This document shows positions 1 to 13,100 of a stretch of 64,000 bases of DNA, one piece after another (position 1 is the first letter of the stretch; the number at the start of each line of letters is the position of its first letter). Source of the stretch: Siphlonurus alternatus (taxonomy: Eukaryota > Arthropoda > Insecta > Ephemeroptera > Siphlonuridae); assembly GCA_949825025.1 (NCBI GenBank), contig OX463787.1:17667707-17731706 (forward strand), in the 5' to 3' direction. A model generated the notes under the pieces. That model worked only from the letters and a program-made list of their open reading frames with translations, did not search any database and was not told where the DNA came from. The position numbers and the translations under genes were made by a program.

Positions 1-317
1 AAAAATAAGCCTTAAGTACTCTCGTATGTAGAATTAACGTTGAAAAAAAAGGGGAGAATCACATAAAGTTAATCCTCCAGGGTTAATATTGGCTTTATCT
101 TTTAACTTCAACACTTTACAAAGATTTTCATTTATTAATTGGAATTTTTCAACGAAATGCTGAAAATGTAAAACTAGGAATATGAAATAATATTTATATA
201 ATATGTACTTAAGCATAACGCGACGTGAAAAAATGAAGTTTCTACAACATTATTATTTACACTTCTGGACTGCACGAACTTTACACTTGCTCTGTTTGTG
301 AACGTTAATTGTCATCT

Positions 318-672
318 AGAGCAGCGTCACGAGATTGTTGGGTTGCCTACTTACAGGATAATGCTCAGCTGTTTACCTCCCCTCACTTCCCCTACTGTTG
401 TCATACCGCGTACGCTTAAAACCATTGAAAAAAATAAATAAATATATTAGAAAAATTGACTTTGTTGTCAGTTATTTAAGAACATGAAATGTAGTTTGTG
501 TATTTTTTTAAAAACTAGCAGATATGGAAACGATATAAATGCAATAATAGCCGTATATAATTTCTCCCTTACACGCGCGCTACCGATGCAACACAACACT
601 ATGGCGCAGCAAGCTCCTGTAAAGTATGCAATATGCGTTGCAGTGACATCACGTGGGCCTGTCAGGTCTATA
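318..672 (-). repeat. Interspersed repeat family D, copy 1
   Basis: This stretch is the reverse complement of sequences at 35946-36985 and 56412-56925. All three share a segment about losing a 'cctgtaagtaggcaacccaa' motif and ending beside a 'cacgtgg/gatgtcactgca' motif. Copy 1 has no nested insertion, so it approximates the empty sites of the other two copies. No coding capacity; class unknown. Confidence 0.65.
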
Positions 673-750
673 GAAGTGTGATGAACTTATTGTTTATAAG
701 ACTGAATGCTGTTCTGACTTATTTCAATACTTCAAATCTACACTAGTTTC

Positions 751-1134
751 CTTGGAAAATTTCCCACTTGCATTTTTTTTTAATCACTATGCCCTGTGTT
801 ATTCTTACGTGGCATGGAAAGGCTGCAAAAGAGAAATTTTACAAGGCGACGTTTATATTTCTTTGAGTATTTTCTACTGGTCACAAATGACTAAATTTAA
901 CTATTAGAAATATTATAAACTTAAGCAAACACAGGGAAAGTTCATGCTATTTCAAGGTGTACATTGTAACATGTATAGAAAAAATTGAACTAAATTGTCT
1001 TGCACATCACTATTGTACGCTCGTTCCCTTGGAAAATTTCCCTCTTGCAGCCTTGTTAATCACCATGCCCTGTATTATCCTTACGGAGAATGGTGATTAA
1101 CAAGGCCGTAAAGGGAAATTTTCCGAGGCGATGA
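751..1134. repeat. Two related foldback elements (751-853 and 1031-1134)
   Basis: Both begin with ccttggaaaatttccc and end with its approximate reverse complement. The second is the cleaner hairpin: its arms also share 'gccttgttaatcaccat' with 'atggtgattaacaaggc'. They look like small MITEs that duplicated or inserted close together. Confidence 0.6.
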
Positions 1135-4128
1135 CTCTACATTTTCAATATAAATAGTCGTATTTGTGAAATTATTTTCATAAATAACATATTTGTTTGC
1201 TTGGAGTCTTAGAAGTGTTATTTCTGACGTTTAAAATCTTCTTGATATATTTTGTTACAACATTCGTAATTCTATAATTAAAAAAATGGATACACAAAAA
1301 TTACTCCTTTTGTTGAACTCAATAAGTTTTAAAAATGTTTTATTTCATTCGATTTTAAAATTTACATACTAGTTTATTAAACAAATGAACAAGTACCTAA
1401 CCACGCGTTGCCAAGCAGAGATTAAAAGCGTAATTATACTCGTTGCTAAAATACCTTCACTATACGTGTCAAAATATTTAATTAAAAATTAAATATTTAA
1501 TTTATAAAAAATATCAATATTTATGTTTATTTATTGGAGTTTTAATTTTGAAAACAAAAAATTAAAAGTAAAAAATTCTAATATCAAATATTAATTTTAA
1601 TTATTACAAAATATGTTTAATAATTTATTATGAAAATGCAATAAATAATATACAAACAAAATTCACGGTATTAGCAAAAAGTATAATAAAAACAAACAAG
1701 AATTAACTTCTTTAAAAAAACAAAAAAAGTGTATAAAGGGTCAATTTTTTTCATTAAGTTACTTTTAGTAAAAATAAAAAGTTTTGGTTTATTAAATTTT
1801 GTACCCACACGTACAAAAGTACAACACCTGTTATTATTATATTAGATATATAAAGGGCACATACACGCTAGATTTTATTAGATAATATCTTCTCCCTTTT
1901 ATAATATAAGAGGGGAAGTATAAACCAAAAAAAGGGTCTGTAGCAAGCCAGCAAGATTTCAGCAATTATTGCACTTTTTTTCATATCTTTTCCTAAAGCA
2001 TGCTCTTCTCTACACTTTTAGGGGTAGCATTTGCAAATAATGGCTTCAGACCGAGAGAAACGCTACGCCAGACTTTTGCTATAACGTTTTCTCTGTCTTC
2101 TAAACTTTGTTATGTTCTTGTTTTACCAGAAAAAAAAACTTTAAAGAAGTTTCATTTTTATATAAAAATTCTACATTCTTAGTCAGTAGTGTTATTAAAA
2201 TATTTTTTACTTGAAATTTATGATTTTTGTGTTGCATTCGATCACTCGGATTATATGTAGTGTAGTGATCGATCGTATTATGTAGTGTAAATTTTAAAGA
2301 CCTTTAAAATTGTAACGTGTTTCCCTATGCTAGCGTGTTGAATATTAAATGACGATGACGTCACAGGGTTTTGAAGTCTGATTTCTGAAGTTGCTTTCAG
2401 GTCAGAGGATTCACGAAGATCTGAAAAAAACTTCATTCTAGACAAATGCTTTGGAAAAATTTAATTGCCACTTATTTGCTAGTCTTTTAATGTTTCGTTA
2501 GTTCTCCCGAATGGAATAGATTTTTGATAAATAACTGCATGTAATGCAAACAGTACACCATACTTTTCATTCTTTATATTTTGATCATTTTGCATTAAAA
2601 GATATTTAATGAATTTTTTTTCGAAACCACAAATAGTTTGCTCAAAGTGATTTTTCAATTTATATTTTGCTCCGTAGCAAATTTTAAATAAAAAAATTAA
2701 TTTCGAAATGTTAAATTATGTAGATAAGTATAAATTGTCTTATCAATAATAAATTTGTACTGTTTATAATTTAATAAAATAAAAACATAATATTTTTACA
2801 TATCAAAAAATCATTTAAAATATAATATGCAACATACACATTTGAAAATAATTTTCTTGTAAAAGGTTGCCATATTAAAATTACATGTCTCAAAAGTTCA
2901 CGTACATATACGGAGTTAAAAACGTCTCATTGTTTCGTATATATATAAAAAAAAAAAGTAAATTATGTAAATATCTCGTCGCCTGCATTCTTACACATTA
3001 CTTTTTATTGCAGTAGTAGTTTGTTATTTTTGGTATGTAAATTCACAGTACAAAATATTTCAAGTACAGGAATTCTGTTTAATGATACTACAAACATTAT
3101 TATAAAGTACTTTTTAATTTTTTTAAATTGCTTTTTAATTTTTAAAATTGCTTCTTAATGATGTATAATATTCAGTTAATATGGCATATTTTCAAGATGA
3201 CTTTTTACCTTTTAAAATGTCATTTCCACGTGCTAAGTAAGATAACTTGGCATTAAAACCGACCATCTCAACTTTGGTTTCCTAGTTTCCTTAGTGGTAT
3301 TATGATATACAGAATATTGACTATATATGCCGATTAAAAAATTATACGGTAAAATGTATTTGTTTTTATTTTGACAAATTCGCTTTGTAATAAATTAACC
3401 AATATTTTAAGACAAGGTCCCCACAATAAATAATTATACCAGATATTTATTATATGCTAAAACTAAAACAGAGCAAACTACATCCAATATTTAATGTGTC
3501 GGTATGTTTTAGTGGCATTTTATTATGTAAACTATAGAAAGGTAAATTATTTTTATTTATTATTTTTTTTGTGACAGAGGAATTCTACTTGAATATTTAC
3601 TTAACATTCTTACCAAATTAAATTGCAATTATTATCCTAATTTATAAAAGAGTACTTTTTTTTTCTTGCTATTTCATTTCACCATTTTTAACTTTGCCAG
3701 ACACTATATCATAATGAAATACATGAAAATGTTCATGTCCCAAGGTTCCCTTAGATTTTATGGTTCATCGTGGTATTATTTTATTCTTTATTGGTCTAGT
3801 GAATGGCCTATAAGAAGTATAAAGAGGAAATTTGATAAATATTAATTGTTCTTTTATGCCTTTTCATAAAAAATTACGGTTTTGTTAAATATTTATTTGT
3901 ATGTTTATTATTTTATATTATTATAAAAATTCATCATTAAAAGCAGCAATTTAAACGGTTGTACGAAAATAATTGTTGTACAATAGAAAATTGAGCCTAA
4001 ATGAACTATTAATCACAAATAACCATCATTAATGATAATTAATTATGTTTCAGATGCGGATTAGTTGTCGAAGGTGCCACGTGATGCGTTGGCGCTGCGG
4101 TGACCGCTAGTGCGCCTGCGCAGGACCG

Positions 4129-7100
4129 ATGCAGCAGGACTCCGTGGTTGCTATGGTTACTCCGGCCGGCTACGACCCCCAGCCTCCTCCCTCTCAGGCC
4201 TCCGCTCAACTTCAGGCCCCCGGGGGTGGTGCGGGGGCGGGGGCAGTCCAACCCCCGGCCGCGGGGGAGGAGTATGGAGCCGACCAGGCCGTGTTTGAGG
4301 CGGACAAACGATCTGTTTATAAGTGAGTTTTCGTTGCCTAGCAACCAGGGTATTGTGTCAGGAATATCCCCCCCCATATTTGGGTTCAAATTGGGAATAA
4401 TCCTTTCAATTTCAATTTCTCATGTGTCATGTTATAATATTATCTATAAACGTCAAATGCATTCCCTCCCAAATTGTTTTTGTATTATTTTATAAAGTAA
4501 TCACGAAATAATTTGAATTTCTTGTTAATTTCAGGGTGCAAATAATCGTTGATTAAGGAATAAATTACAAATTTTAATTTTTAATAACAAATTAAAATAT
4601 TTTTATTGCAGTCAATTGAATTCTACAGATATTCTAAGATTACTTCTAGCTGTAATCTAATCTTCTGTTGACATCCACTGTTCCCATGCTCACAGACACC
4701 CGCTGTTCCCGCTGTTGGCTCTGCTGTTCGAGCGGTGTGAGCAGGCGACTCAGTCTGCAGAGAGTCCAAACTCTGAGAGCTTCAACATGGACATCCAGGC
4801 GTTCGTGCAGCACCAGGAGCGGGACCGGAAACCGTTCCTCATCAACGACCCTGAGGTGGATGGCCTGGTCAGTAAACTTCGGGTTGGTTTATCGAGAGTC
4901 CTCGGGTTTTGCCGAGGTTGGGTTGAAACGCACGCCCCTTTTAGGTCTTATCCTTTTACTAAGAGAAGCGTCAATATCTCTGTACTTTCGATATTTTTTA
5001 AAAATAGTTCACAGACTCTAAAAAACCTGTAGTCTCTTAATTTCTGCAATATTTTTTTTCAAGTCAAGATTCCATTAAAACATTTGAAGCATTTATACAT
5101 ACATGGTTTTATGAAAATTCCCCCTGCATGTCTGAAGCATAAATATTTTTACTGCAAAATACTGACTGGTTTCAGAACGATCATTTCAAATTTTGAAAAG
5201 CGGTTTATACAAGCCCCCCTCCCTTGCATCAATATTACCCCCCATACAACGTACCCTGATGGAATGAAACGATTATCAGACATTTCTATTGTGCAGATTA
5301 ATTGTTTTTTTTTCTTTTAATGCATTACAATTCTACATTAAAAATTTACTAGAGAAATATTAAATAATAATAGAATAAATAAATAAAATTGTAAGAAATT
5401 AAATTATATTGTTAAAATAATAATTATACTGCTTATTATTAATTTTTTTAAGGGCATTGGGTGTAGCACCGGTAGTTGGCAACACTGACGTATCTTCACC
5501 ATGTTAATTTTTTATCATTGCTCCTCGGAGTAATTTTTGTGCTAGAGCTAAGCTGATTGCTGTAGTATCAAGATAATTAGTAGCCCAAGTGCACAATTTG
5601 ACTAAATAAAGCCTGATTTAAAGAAAAGTATTTTTTAAATTTACATGCATTTTTCTAAAATCTAAAAAAAATACTTTTCTTTAAATCAGGCTTTAGTTAG
5701 CCAAATTGTGCACTTGGGCTACTAATTATCTTGATACTACAGCAATCAGCTTAGCTCTAGCATAAAAATTACTCCGAGGAGCAATGATCAAAAATTAACA
5801 TGGTGAAGATACGTCAGTGTTGCCAACTACCGGTGCTACACCCAATGCCCTTAAGGTGTTTTTTTTTAATGTTGTTAATATTTATTTATTTGTTAAAATA
5901 AATTTTAAATAAAATATAAATTAAACTTGAAAGCCTGATACATCTGTATCATTCACTTTAAAATATACATTTTTTCTTGCGTGCGGAATGAGATTTGCAT
6001 TTCAATATATTACTATAAATATAAGTACAAAATTTTTATGTAAATAGAAATCTTTAAGAATAAACTATAATTTGTGAATGATATTTAAAAACGAAATACA
6101 TTTTTTGAGTTAGTCAATTATTATATATTTGAGATCAGGTAGTCTTAGTACTTTGTTTAGAAGGCAAGAAAGTTATTATAAGTGTATCTGAAGCAGAGTA
6201 TAAAATAATTGAGTACAGTGGATGGCGGGGGTAATGGAGGCTTCAAGTGATGCGCTTTCGCTGCGCAACTGTTTGTCGCTAAGGTCCGTCTTGCACTTGA
6301 AAATGAAGCAAAGTGTTTTTTTAACTTTTCTCGGTTATAAATCAAGTAAAAAATCTAAATCTTGAATTATCTACTTTATTTTTCAGTTTGGACCAAAGTT
6401 CCTTAAAGGAATTTTCCCTGAAAAATCTTATTCTTAGTGAAAAAACGAATTCACGTTTTTTTTTACATAGGTTTGGTATAGCGGGTGGGATCACCGAAAA
6501 ATCAGCTGACTTGAAGCCGCCATAATGCTGCTGACTTACCCCGTATGACGTCATGTTACTCATGTACTTTTGCAACAATTTCCCCTACATCCCTGTTTTC
6601 AGATGATCAAGGCGATCCAGGTACTTCGTATCCACTTGCTTGAACTTGAAAAGGTTCAGGAACTTTGCAAGGACTTCTGTAACCGCTACATCACCTGTCT
6701 CAAGGGCAAGATGCAGAGCGAAAACCTTCTCAGATCTGATTACGCCTATGATAACAACAATCACCCTGGCAGTGCCAACAATAACAGCTCCTCCGTGTCC
6801 TCGGGTAGCCCTCCTCCCATGATGCAACAGCACATGATGCACCAGTACCCGCCGCACCATCAGGTAAGATAGTCGTGGGTTCGATCCCAGGCACCGACAA
6901 ACTTTTTACAAGTGATAAAGAACACTTAAATCCGGGAGATAATTGATGGTATCCTCCGTCCCGACATGAAATATTTTTAGTGCAGAAATGAATAGAGGTT
7001 ACCAAATTATGCTACTCTGAATTTTTTTTAGACCCAGAACTATTTTTTTAAATAATTATTATTGAAAGCGAGGCTACGCCCCCTGGTGGAGTCAATAGGC

Positions 7101-10100
7101 ATCTAGTCCCAATAATTTTTATTAAAGATTCAGGGGTGCCAACTTAACTTACTGAACTTTCAATATTATTTAAAAATTGTTCCAGGAATAAAAAAAAAAA
7201 ATCAAAGTAGCATAATTTGGTAACCTCTATTAATTTCTGCAATAAAAAAAAGTCATGTAGGTTGTCCATTACCGACCATCCTGACTGAGGTTTCCATGGT
7301 TACCTCAGTCATGACTAGGCGAATGCTGGAATGGACTCCTATAGGCCATAGGTTTGATGTGAACTTACAAAACCATAATATGCTAGGTTGGTTAAATTTA
7401 GTCATTTGTGGCTACAAACAGGGTTTAAAAAAAAAAAATGGATCGTGAACAACTATGTATTTTACCAACAAAATATTAAGCCAAGTACTAAAAGATCTTA
7501 CTGTAAAGGAAAGTGGTCTCACTGTTTCAACACTTCCATTTTTTCAATTCTTGTAGTTTATGCTAAAGTAAACAAATTAACATTTTTAATAATTTAATTT
7601 TATTTATATTTTTTTAAAATTTTGTAAATTATTAAATAAAATTAATTAAAAAATATAATGAAATATGTCATTAATTTATATTTTAATTTATTAAAAAATA
7701 TACAGTTTACTGTGTAATATAATAAAATTGATTTTTTTTTTCTTTTTTATAAAAATAATATCGTCGTAAATTGAAATCGTTGGAAAAAAATTACACTTAA
7801 TTGACATCTTTTTCATGCTCTATTCTAAACCTTGTAAAAATTATAATTGAAAAATGAAACATAAATGTTATATTCAGCACGCGCTCCATTCATGGCGAAA
7901 GGAAATACCTGATTAACTATACATTAATTAAACAACCGTGCTACTAATTACATTCCCTGTCAAATGCAGTAACGACCTAATATATAACTTGTTAGGCACA
8001 CTCCATAATATTTTGGTTTAGCTATAAGTCCCTGAATTTCGTCCACAGAGCCTTGCAGGCAACATGGGTGGCTCTCATTTACCTCATCACCACCAGGGCG
8101 GCGCCACCTCCTCGTCCTCAGCAGCGCAACTCGCCTACCAGATGGTCCAGCAGCAGGGAGGAATGTTGTCGCAGCCAACTTCACCCCCTCCGCCCCTGCA
8201 CCAGGTAGAAACTGTTGTGCTGGGGAGTACCTAGTCAGAAACTTTTGTGTTAGGGAGTACATGTGACTACCAGATGGTCCAGCAGCAGGGAGGAATGTTG
8301 TCGCAGCCAACTTCACCCCCTCCACCCCTGCACCAGGTAGAAACTTTTGTGCTGGGGAGTACTAGTTAGAAACTATTGTGTTGGGGAGTAGACAACTAAC
8401 TAGCGAGGCAATATTATTCAAGCATTATACATAATGATTTGGAGACACTATTTATTCCGTTGTGACGTTCGTGTTCAACATGCAATTTTTATTACTTAAA
8501 TAGCAATATGTTAATAAAATTGCAACATTTATTTTTGTAGTTATTTATTTCAATATAAAAATTTAATAAATTAATATTTTAATTAAATTGTTGTTTTGTA
8601 ATTAAATTTAAATAAAAGTTCTTTTTTTTGACAGTTACTGTATTTTTGTAATCATGCAAGTTAGAAATTATTATTATCTGAGTTTTAAAATAAAATTAAA
8701 ATTATAAATATGTCTATAGAGGCAGTTAAAATTTATCAGTACCAAAAGTACACTGCAAGTCAGTGATAGATTTACGAAACTGAATGAATGTAAGATTCAA
8801 AATTAAAAATACATGTGGTATGGTTCAAAAACAATTAATAAGAAAGCAAGTACGCAAATTGAAATCAAAGTTATTCGTAAGTTGATAATGTTCTTACAAC
8901 CGACCCCGCGTCTCCACGTGCCACGACTGACACGTGTATGTTTCAGGGCGCCCCGCTTCTCTCCGGCTCGTCAAGCTCGTCTTCAGACCCCACGTCTCCT
9001 CGTCCCCATGTCTCCTCGGACCCCATGTCTCCACGACTGACACGTTTATGTTTCAGGGTGCTCTGTTGCTCTCCGGCTCGTCCAGCTCGTCTTCAGACCC
9101 CACGTCTCCTCGTCCCCATGTCTCCACGTGCCCATGTCTCCTCGGACCCCACGTCTCCACGTGCCACGACTGACACGTGTATGTTTCAGGGTGCCCCGCT
9201 TCTCTCCGGCTCGTCCAGCTCGTCTTCAGTCCCCATGTATCCTCGTCCCCATGTCTCCACGTGCCCATGTCTCCACGTGCCCATGTCTCCTCGGACCCCA
9301 CGTCTCCACGTGCCACGACTGACACGTGTATGTTTCAGGGTGCCCCGTTGCTCTCCGGCTCGTCAAGCTCGTCTTCGGTCCCCACGTCTCCCGGCCTCGT
9401 CCACGGCAGCACGCCACTCTCCCAGATCGGAGCCAACACGTGTGCGCCCCCGTCAGAGTCCTCTCTGATGCAGAGTGAGTATAGTACGTATAACAACAGT
9501 ACCTCAATGGGGAGGACACACTATAGTCCACACATTATCTTGATCAATAGTTGAAAAATTACGTCTTCAACTCATCCAAGGTGTATTTTCATGAGCGACA
9601 ACTGCGATGCGATTTTGTCATACAAGCTGTGAAGTCCTTTATGGCGAGTTAATTCGCCAGGTTGCGTCGTTTAATTAATTGATGTTATAGCAATTGCGCA
9701 TTAACAATCGATTGCGATTGCAATCGCATTCTGGAAATCATTCATGTAAAGGCGGATTCACATGGTGATTTTTATCAACTGACGAGAATAATGCGCACTT
9801 GCTGTAACATCCATTGGTGGCCATATTTGAGGTGGCCATATTTGACGATTAAAAAAATTGCTTCGATAATTAACGCGATATTTGACGCCACAAAACCTGG
9901 CGAATTCGCTCGCCGCATTAAGATTTCACAGATTTTGCGTCAAAATCGCGTCGCATCGCCACGTAAATCCACCTTTAAGATTCCTTGTGATACATCCCTT
10001 GACTCCGAAGTAACTGAAGCTTCCCCGATGTTTGCAGACTCCCTGAGCCCCGCACCTACCACTCCGGGCTCGATGGACGAGGATGAAGATGGGTTCCTGG

Positions 10101-13100
10101 GAGGGGGAGGGGGCAAGAGCAAGAAGCCCAAGAGGGGGGTGCTGCCCAAACACGCCACCTCCATCATGCGGTCCTGGCTGTTCCAGCACCTCGTGGTAGG
10201 ACATAACCCATACGACATGAAATTCGTGGGTTCGAATCCTAGCTTTTTTTTTTTTTTTTTTTTTTTAATATGCTGAACAATATATAGAGTTCACTTGTTA
10301 GTAAAATTATTGTTTATTTTTGGTATTGCCAATATCAATTTCTAGACCATCTTAATTGAGATTTTATGCTCCATTAATTAAATTAATCAATTTCTGGTAT
10401 AACAGATATATTAAATTTTAAAATTACAAATTACGTGTTCTTTACATTAGTATCGGTGTTCAATTCTGCCATCACAAATAATTTGGTTATCCATTTAAAT
10501 AAACATTTACTAAAAAATATTATATATAAAATCAATAATATAAAATTGCATTGAAATTGTTTAATAACGTTATTATTTTAAAAAAATATTTGTTATTAAA
10601 ATTAAATATTATAAAATTGTTTTAAAATAAAATTTAAATTATTTCTAAAATAAATTTAAATCAAGTTAAAAATGAGTAATATTTTATTTTTTTATTTTTT
10701 TTTTTATTTTATTCGAACAACTAGTTGTGCAATTAACAACATGGATCACATCAAATATTCAATATATTATATATATATAATAAAAAAAGGCAATTACAGT
10801 AATCACACACACATATTATACATACACACATTATCAGATTTTATTATATAAATTATATAATATAATTAGAACTTAATAAATACTTTTTTTTTTATTAGTA
10901 TCGCCCTTTATAATACTTAATTAAAGTAAATAACTAGAAAAATTACTCAGATATGAAATATTCACTTTAAAATTAAAAGTGTTATTTATATTAAAAAATA
11001 TGGCTTGTCCCTGACATTATTTTATGATGGGGAGTTCAGTTTTTAGTTAATTATTGTATTTATTCATCTATAGCTCGTAAGACAGGAAAATAAAAATAAA
11101 TAAAACAGTATTTTATCTGCAATCGAATGAAATACAAAGTTTATCAAAAGTTAATTTGGTAATAAAAATGAAAAACATCAGAAAATACATTTTTTTAAGA
11201 CTGGTAATTTCTTTATCACTAAGTCATTATTTCGTTACATCAAAATTTTATTTCGTTATTTGGCCAAAACAGATTATCCCACATTATAAAAACAGTACAT
11301 GGTTTAGTACATCTACATATACGATCATGAAATGAATTTTACATTACAATAATGTAAATCATAAACATGTACAAAGTTGATTGCAAATGGACAACATACA
11401 TAAAAATATTTTATTGCAGAAATGAATAGAGGGTACCAAATTATGCTACTCTGAATTTTTTCAGATTTTTTTGAGACCCGAAACTATTTTTAAATAATTA
11501 TTGAAAGTTCTGTGATTTCAGTTGGCACCCCTGAGGCCTTAATAAAAAGGATAGAGACTGGACGCCTATTGACGCCTCCAGGGGGCGTGGCCGCACTTTC
11601 AATAATTATTTAAAAATAGTTCTGGGTCTCAAAAAAATCTGAAAGAATTCAGAATAACATAATTTGGTACCCTCTACTCATTTCTGCAATAAAAAAATTT
11701 TCATGTATGTTGTCCATTGTCATTGCTTATTAAAACATATTAAATAAAATTATATATTATCACCCTTATGTCACCAACACCCCTAGCTCTGATTGTTTCC
11801 CATGTTACTTCACCCTACTGACTTGACCCCAGTCTGACACCCCTCAAATAGCCCTGAAAATAAATGGCGCTGCGTGCCTATACCAGGCCGCCGGTGGCAG
11901 AAGGCGGGTGGCTTCGGCTGTTCGCTGCGATGCCCCGGTGAGTAGGAGGGTCGCGACGGTGAGCGCTGAAGGGTCTGGGCGTGAGCCTGCCTGGAGCCGC
12001 CGTTGATGCTGATCTTGGTGGTACTAATTAACTTCACCCAGGCAGGCTCACACCCAAACCCTTCAGCGCTCACCATCACGACCCTCCTACTCACCGGTGT
12101 TTCACAGCAAACATCCGAAGCCACCCGCCTTCTGCCACCAGTGGCCTAATATAGACACACAGCACCATAATTTTCATCTCCAGCACCCCACTTGTATCAC
12201 CCCCTATGTCCACAGCACCCCTACTTCACTTGTGTCACCCCCTCTAGCTGACACCCTCAGCACCTCATGCACTTGTGCCACCCTGTCTTACACCCCTGTG
12301 TCCCCAGCACCCCACTTGAATAACGCTCTCTAACACCCCCTGTATCCCCAGCACCCCTCTCTCACTTATGTCACCCCTGTCTGACACCCCTGTGTGTCCC
12401 CAGCACCCCTACCCCACGGAGGACGAGAAGCGACAGATCGCGGCCCAGACGAGCCTCACGCTCCTGCAGGTGAACAACTGGTTCATCAACGCTCGCAGAC
12501 GAATCTTGCAGCCCATGCTGGACGCTTCAAACCCCGCGGACTCAGCGGTCGCCAGCCACAAGAGCAAGAAGGCCAAGACTAGCGGAGGGGGCGGGGCCAA
12601 GCAGGCGGCTCAGAGGTTCTGGCCTGACTCCATCGCTAGTCTGCAGCCGCAACTGGGGATCAACGGAGCAATGCAGGTCTCAGGTATGTCAGTGGCAATG
12701 GAGTATTGTAAAAAAATTGACAAATTTAATTTTACAGTTAATATTTAAACTTAATATATATAATTAATTACTGCAGTTACAATAATTACATTACTGGAGA
12801 TGTGATTTAAAGGCGGATTCAGATGACGACAACGGCGATGCGAAGCGATTTTGACGTAAAAGCTGTGAAATTCTATGCGACGGCGAATTCGCCGGGAATC
12901 GCGTTAATTACGATGCTTTTTCTTTTAATCGCCAAATATGGCCGCAAATGGATGTTACAGCAAGTGCGCATTATTTGCGTCACGTCACAAGAGAAAAATC
13001 ACCATGTGAACCTTTTATATATTCAGTTTTAAGGTAGTGATATGTCCAAGCTATTTTGTTCCACACGGCAATGTCATCTAAAATTAAAATTTTTAACCTT

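Larger units (their letters stand above)
1..4053. other. AT-rich non-coding flank upstream of PKNOX
   Basis: No coding exon is supported here; open frames are short and AT-driven. Recognisable content is one copy of an interspersed repeat (about 318-672) and two related foldbacks (751-853 and 1031-1134). The PKNOX coding exon at 4129 is preceded by a plausible acceptor (cag at 4051-4053), so a 5' UTR exon and promoter probably lie within this stretch, but I could not place them. Confidence 0.6.

Noticed and set aside
4039..4389. 116-codon reverse-strand frame over PKNOX exon 1
   Set aside because: It is antisense to a GC-rich coding exon, rich in Gly, Arg and Pro, and has no splice partners or recognised motif.
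8938..9468. 176-codon frame over the repeated exon 5 acceptor region
   Set aside because: It reads through tandem acceptor copies in the wrong frame for the true exon. The genuine exon starts at 9339.
10196..10266. A functional tRNA gene after PKNOX exon 6
   Set aside because: Only a T-arm/B-box-like stretch is visible; no D arm, anticodon arm or acceptor stem can be paired.
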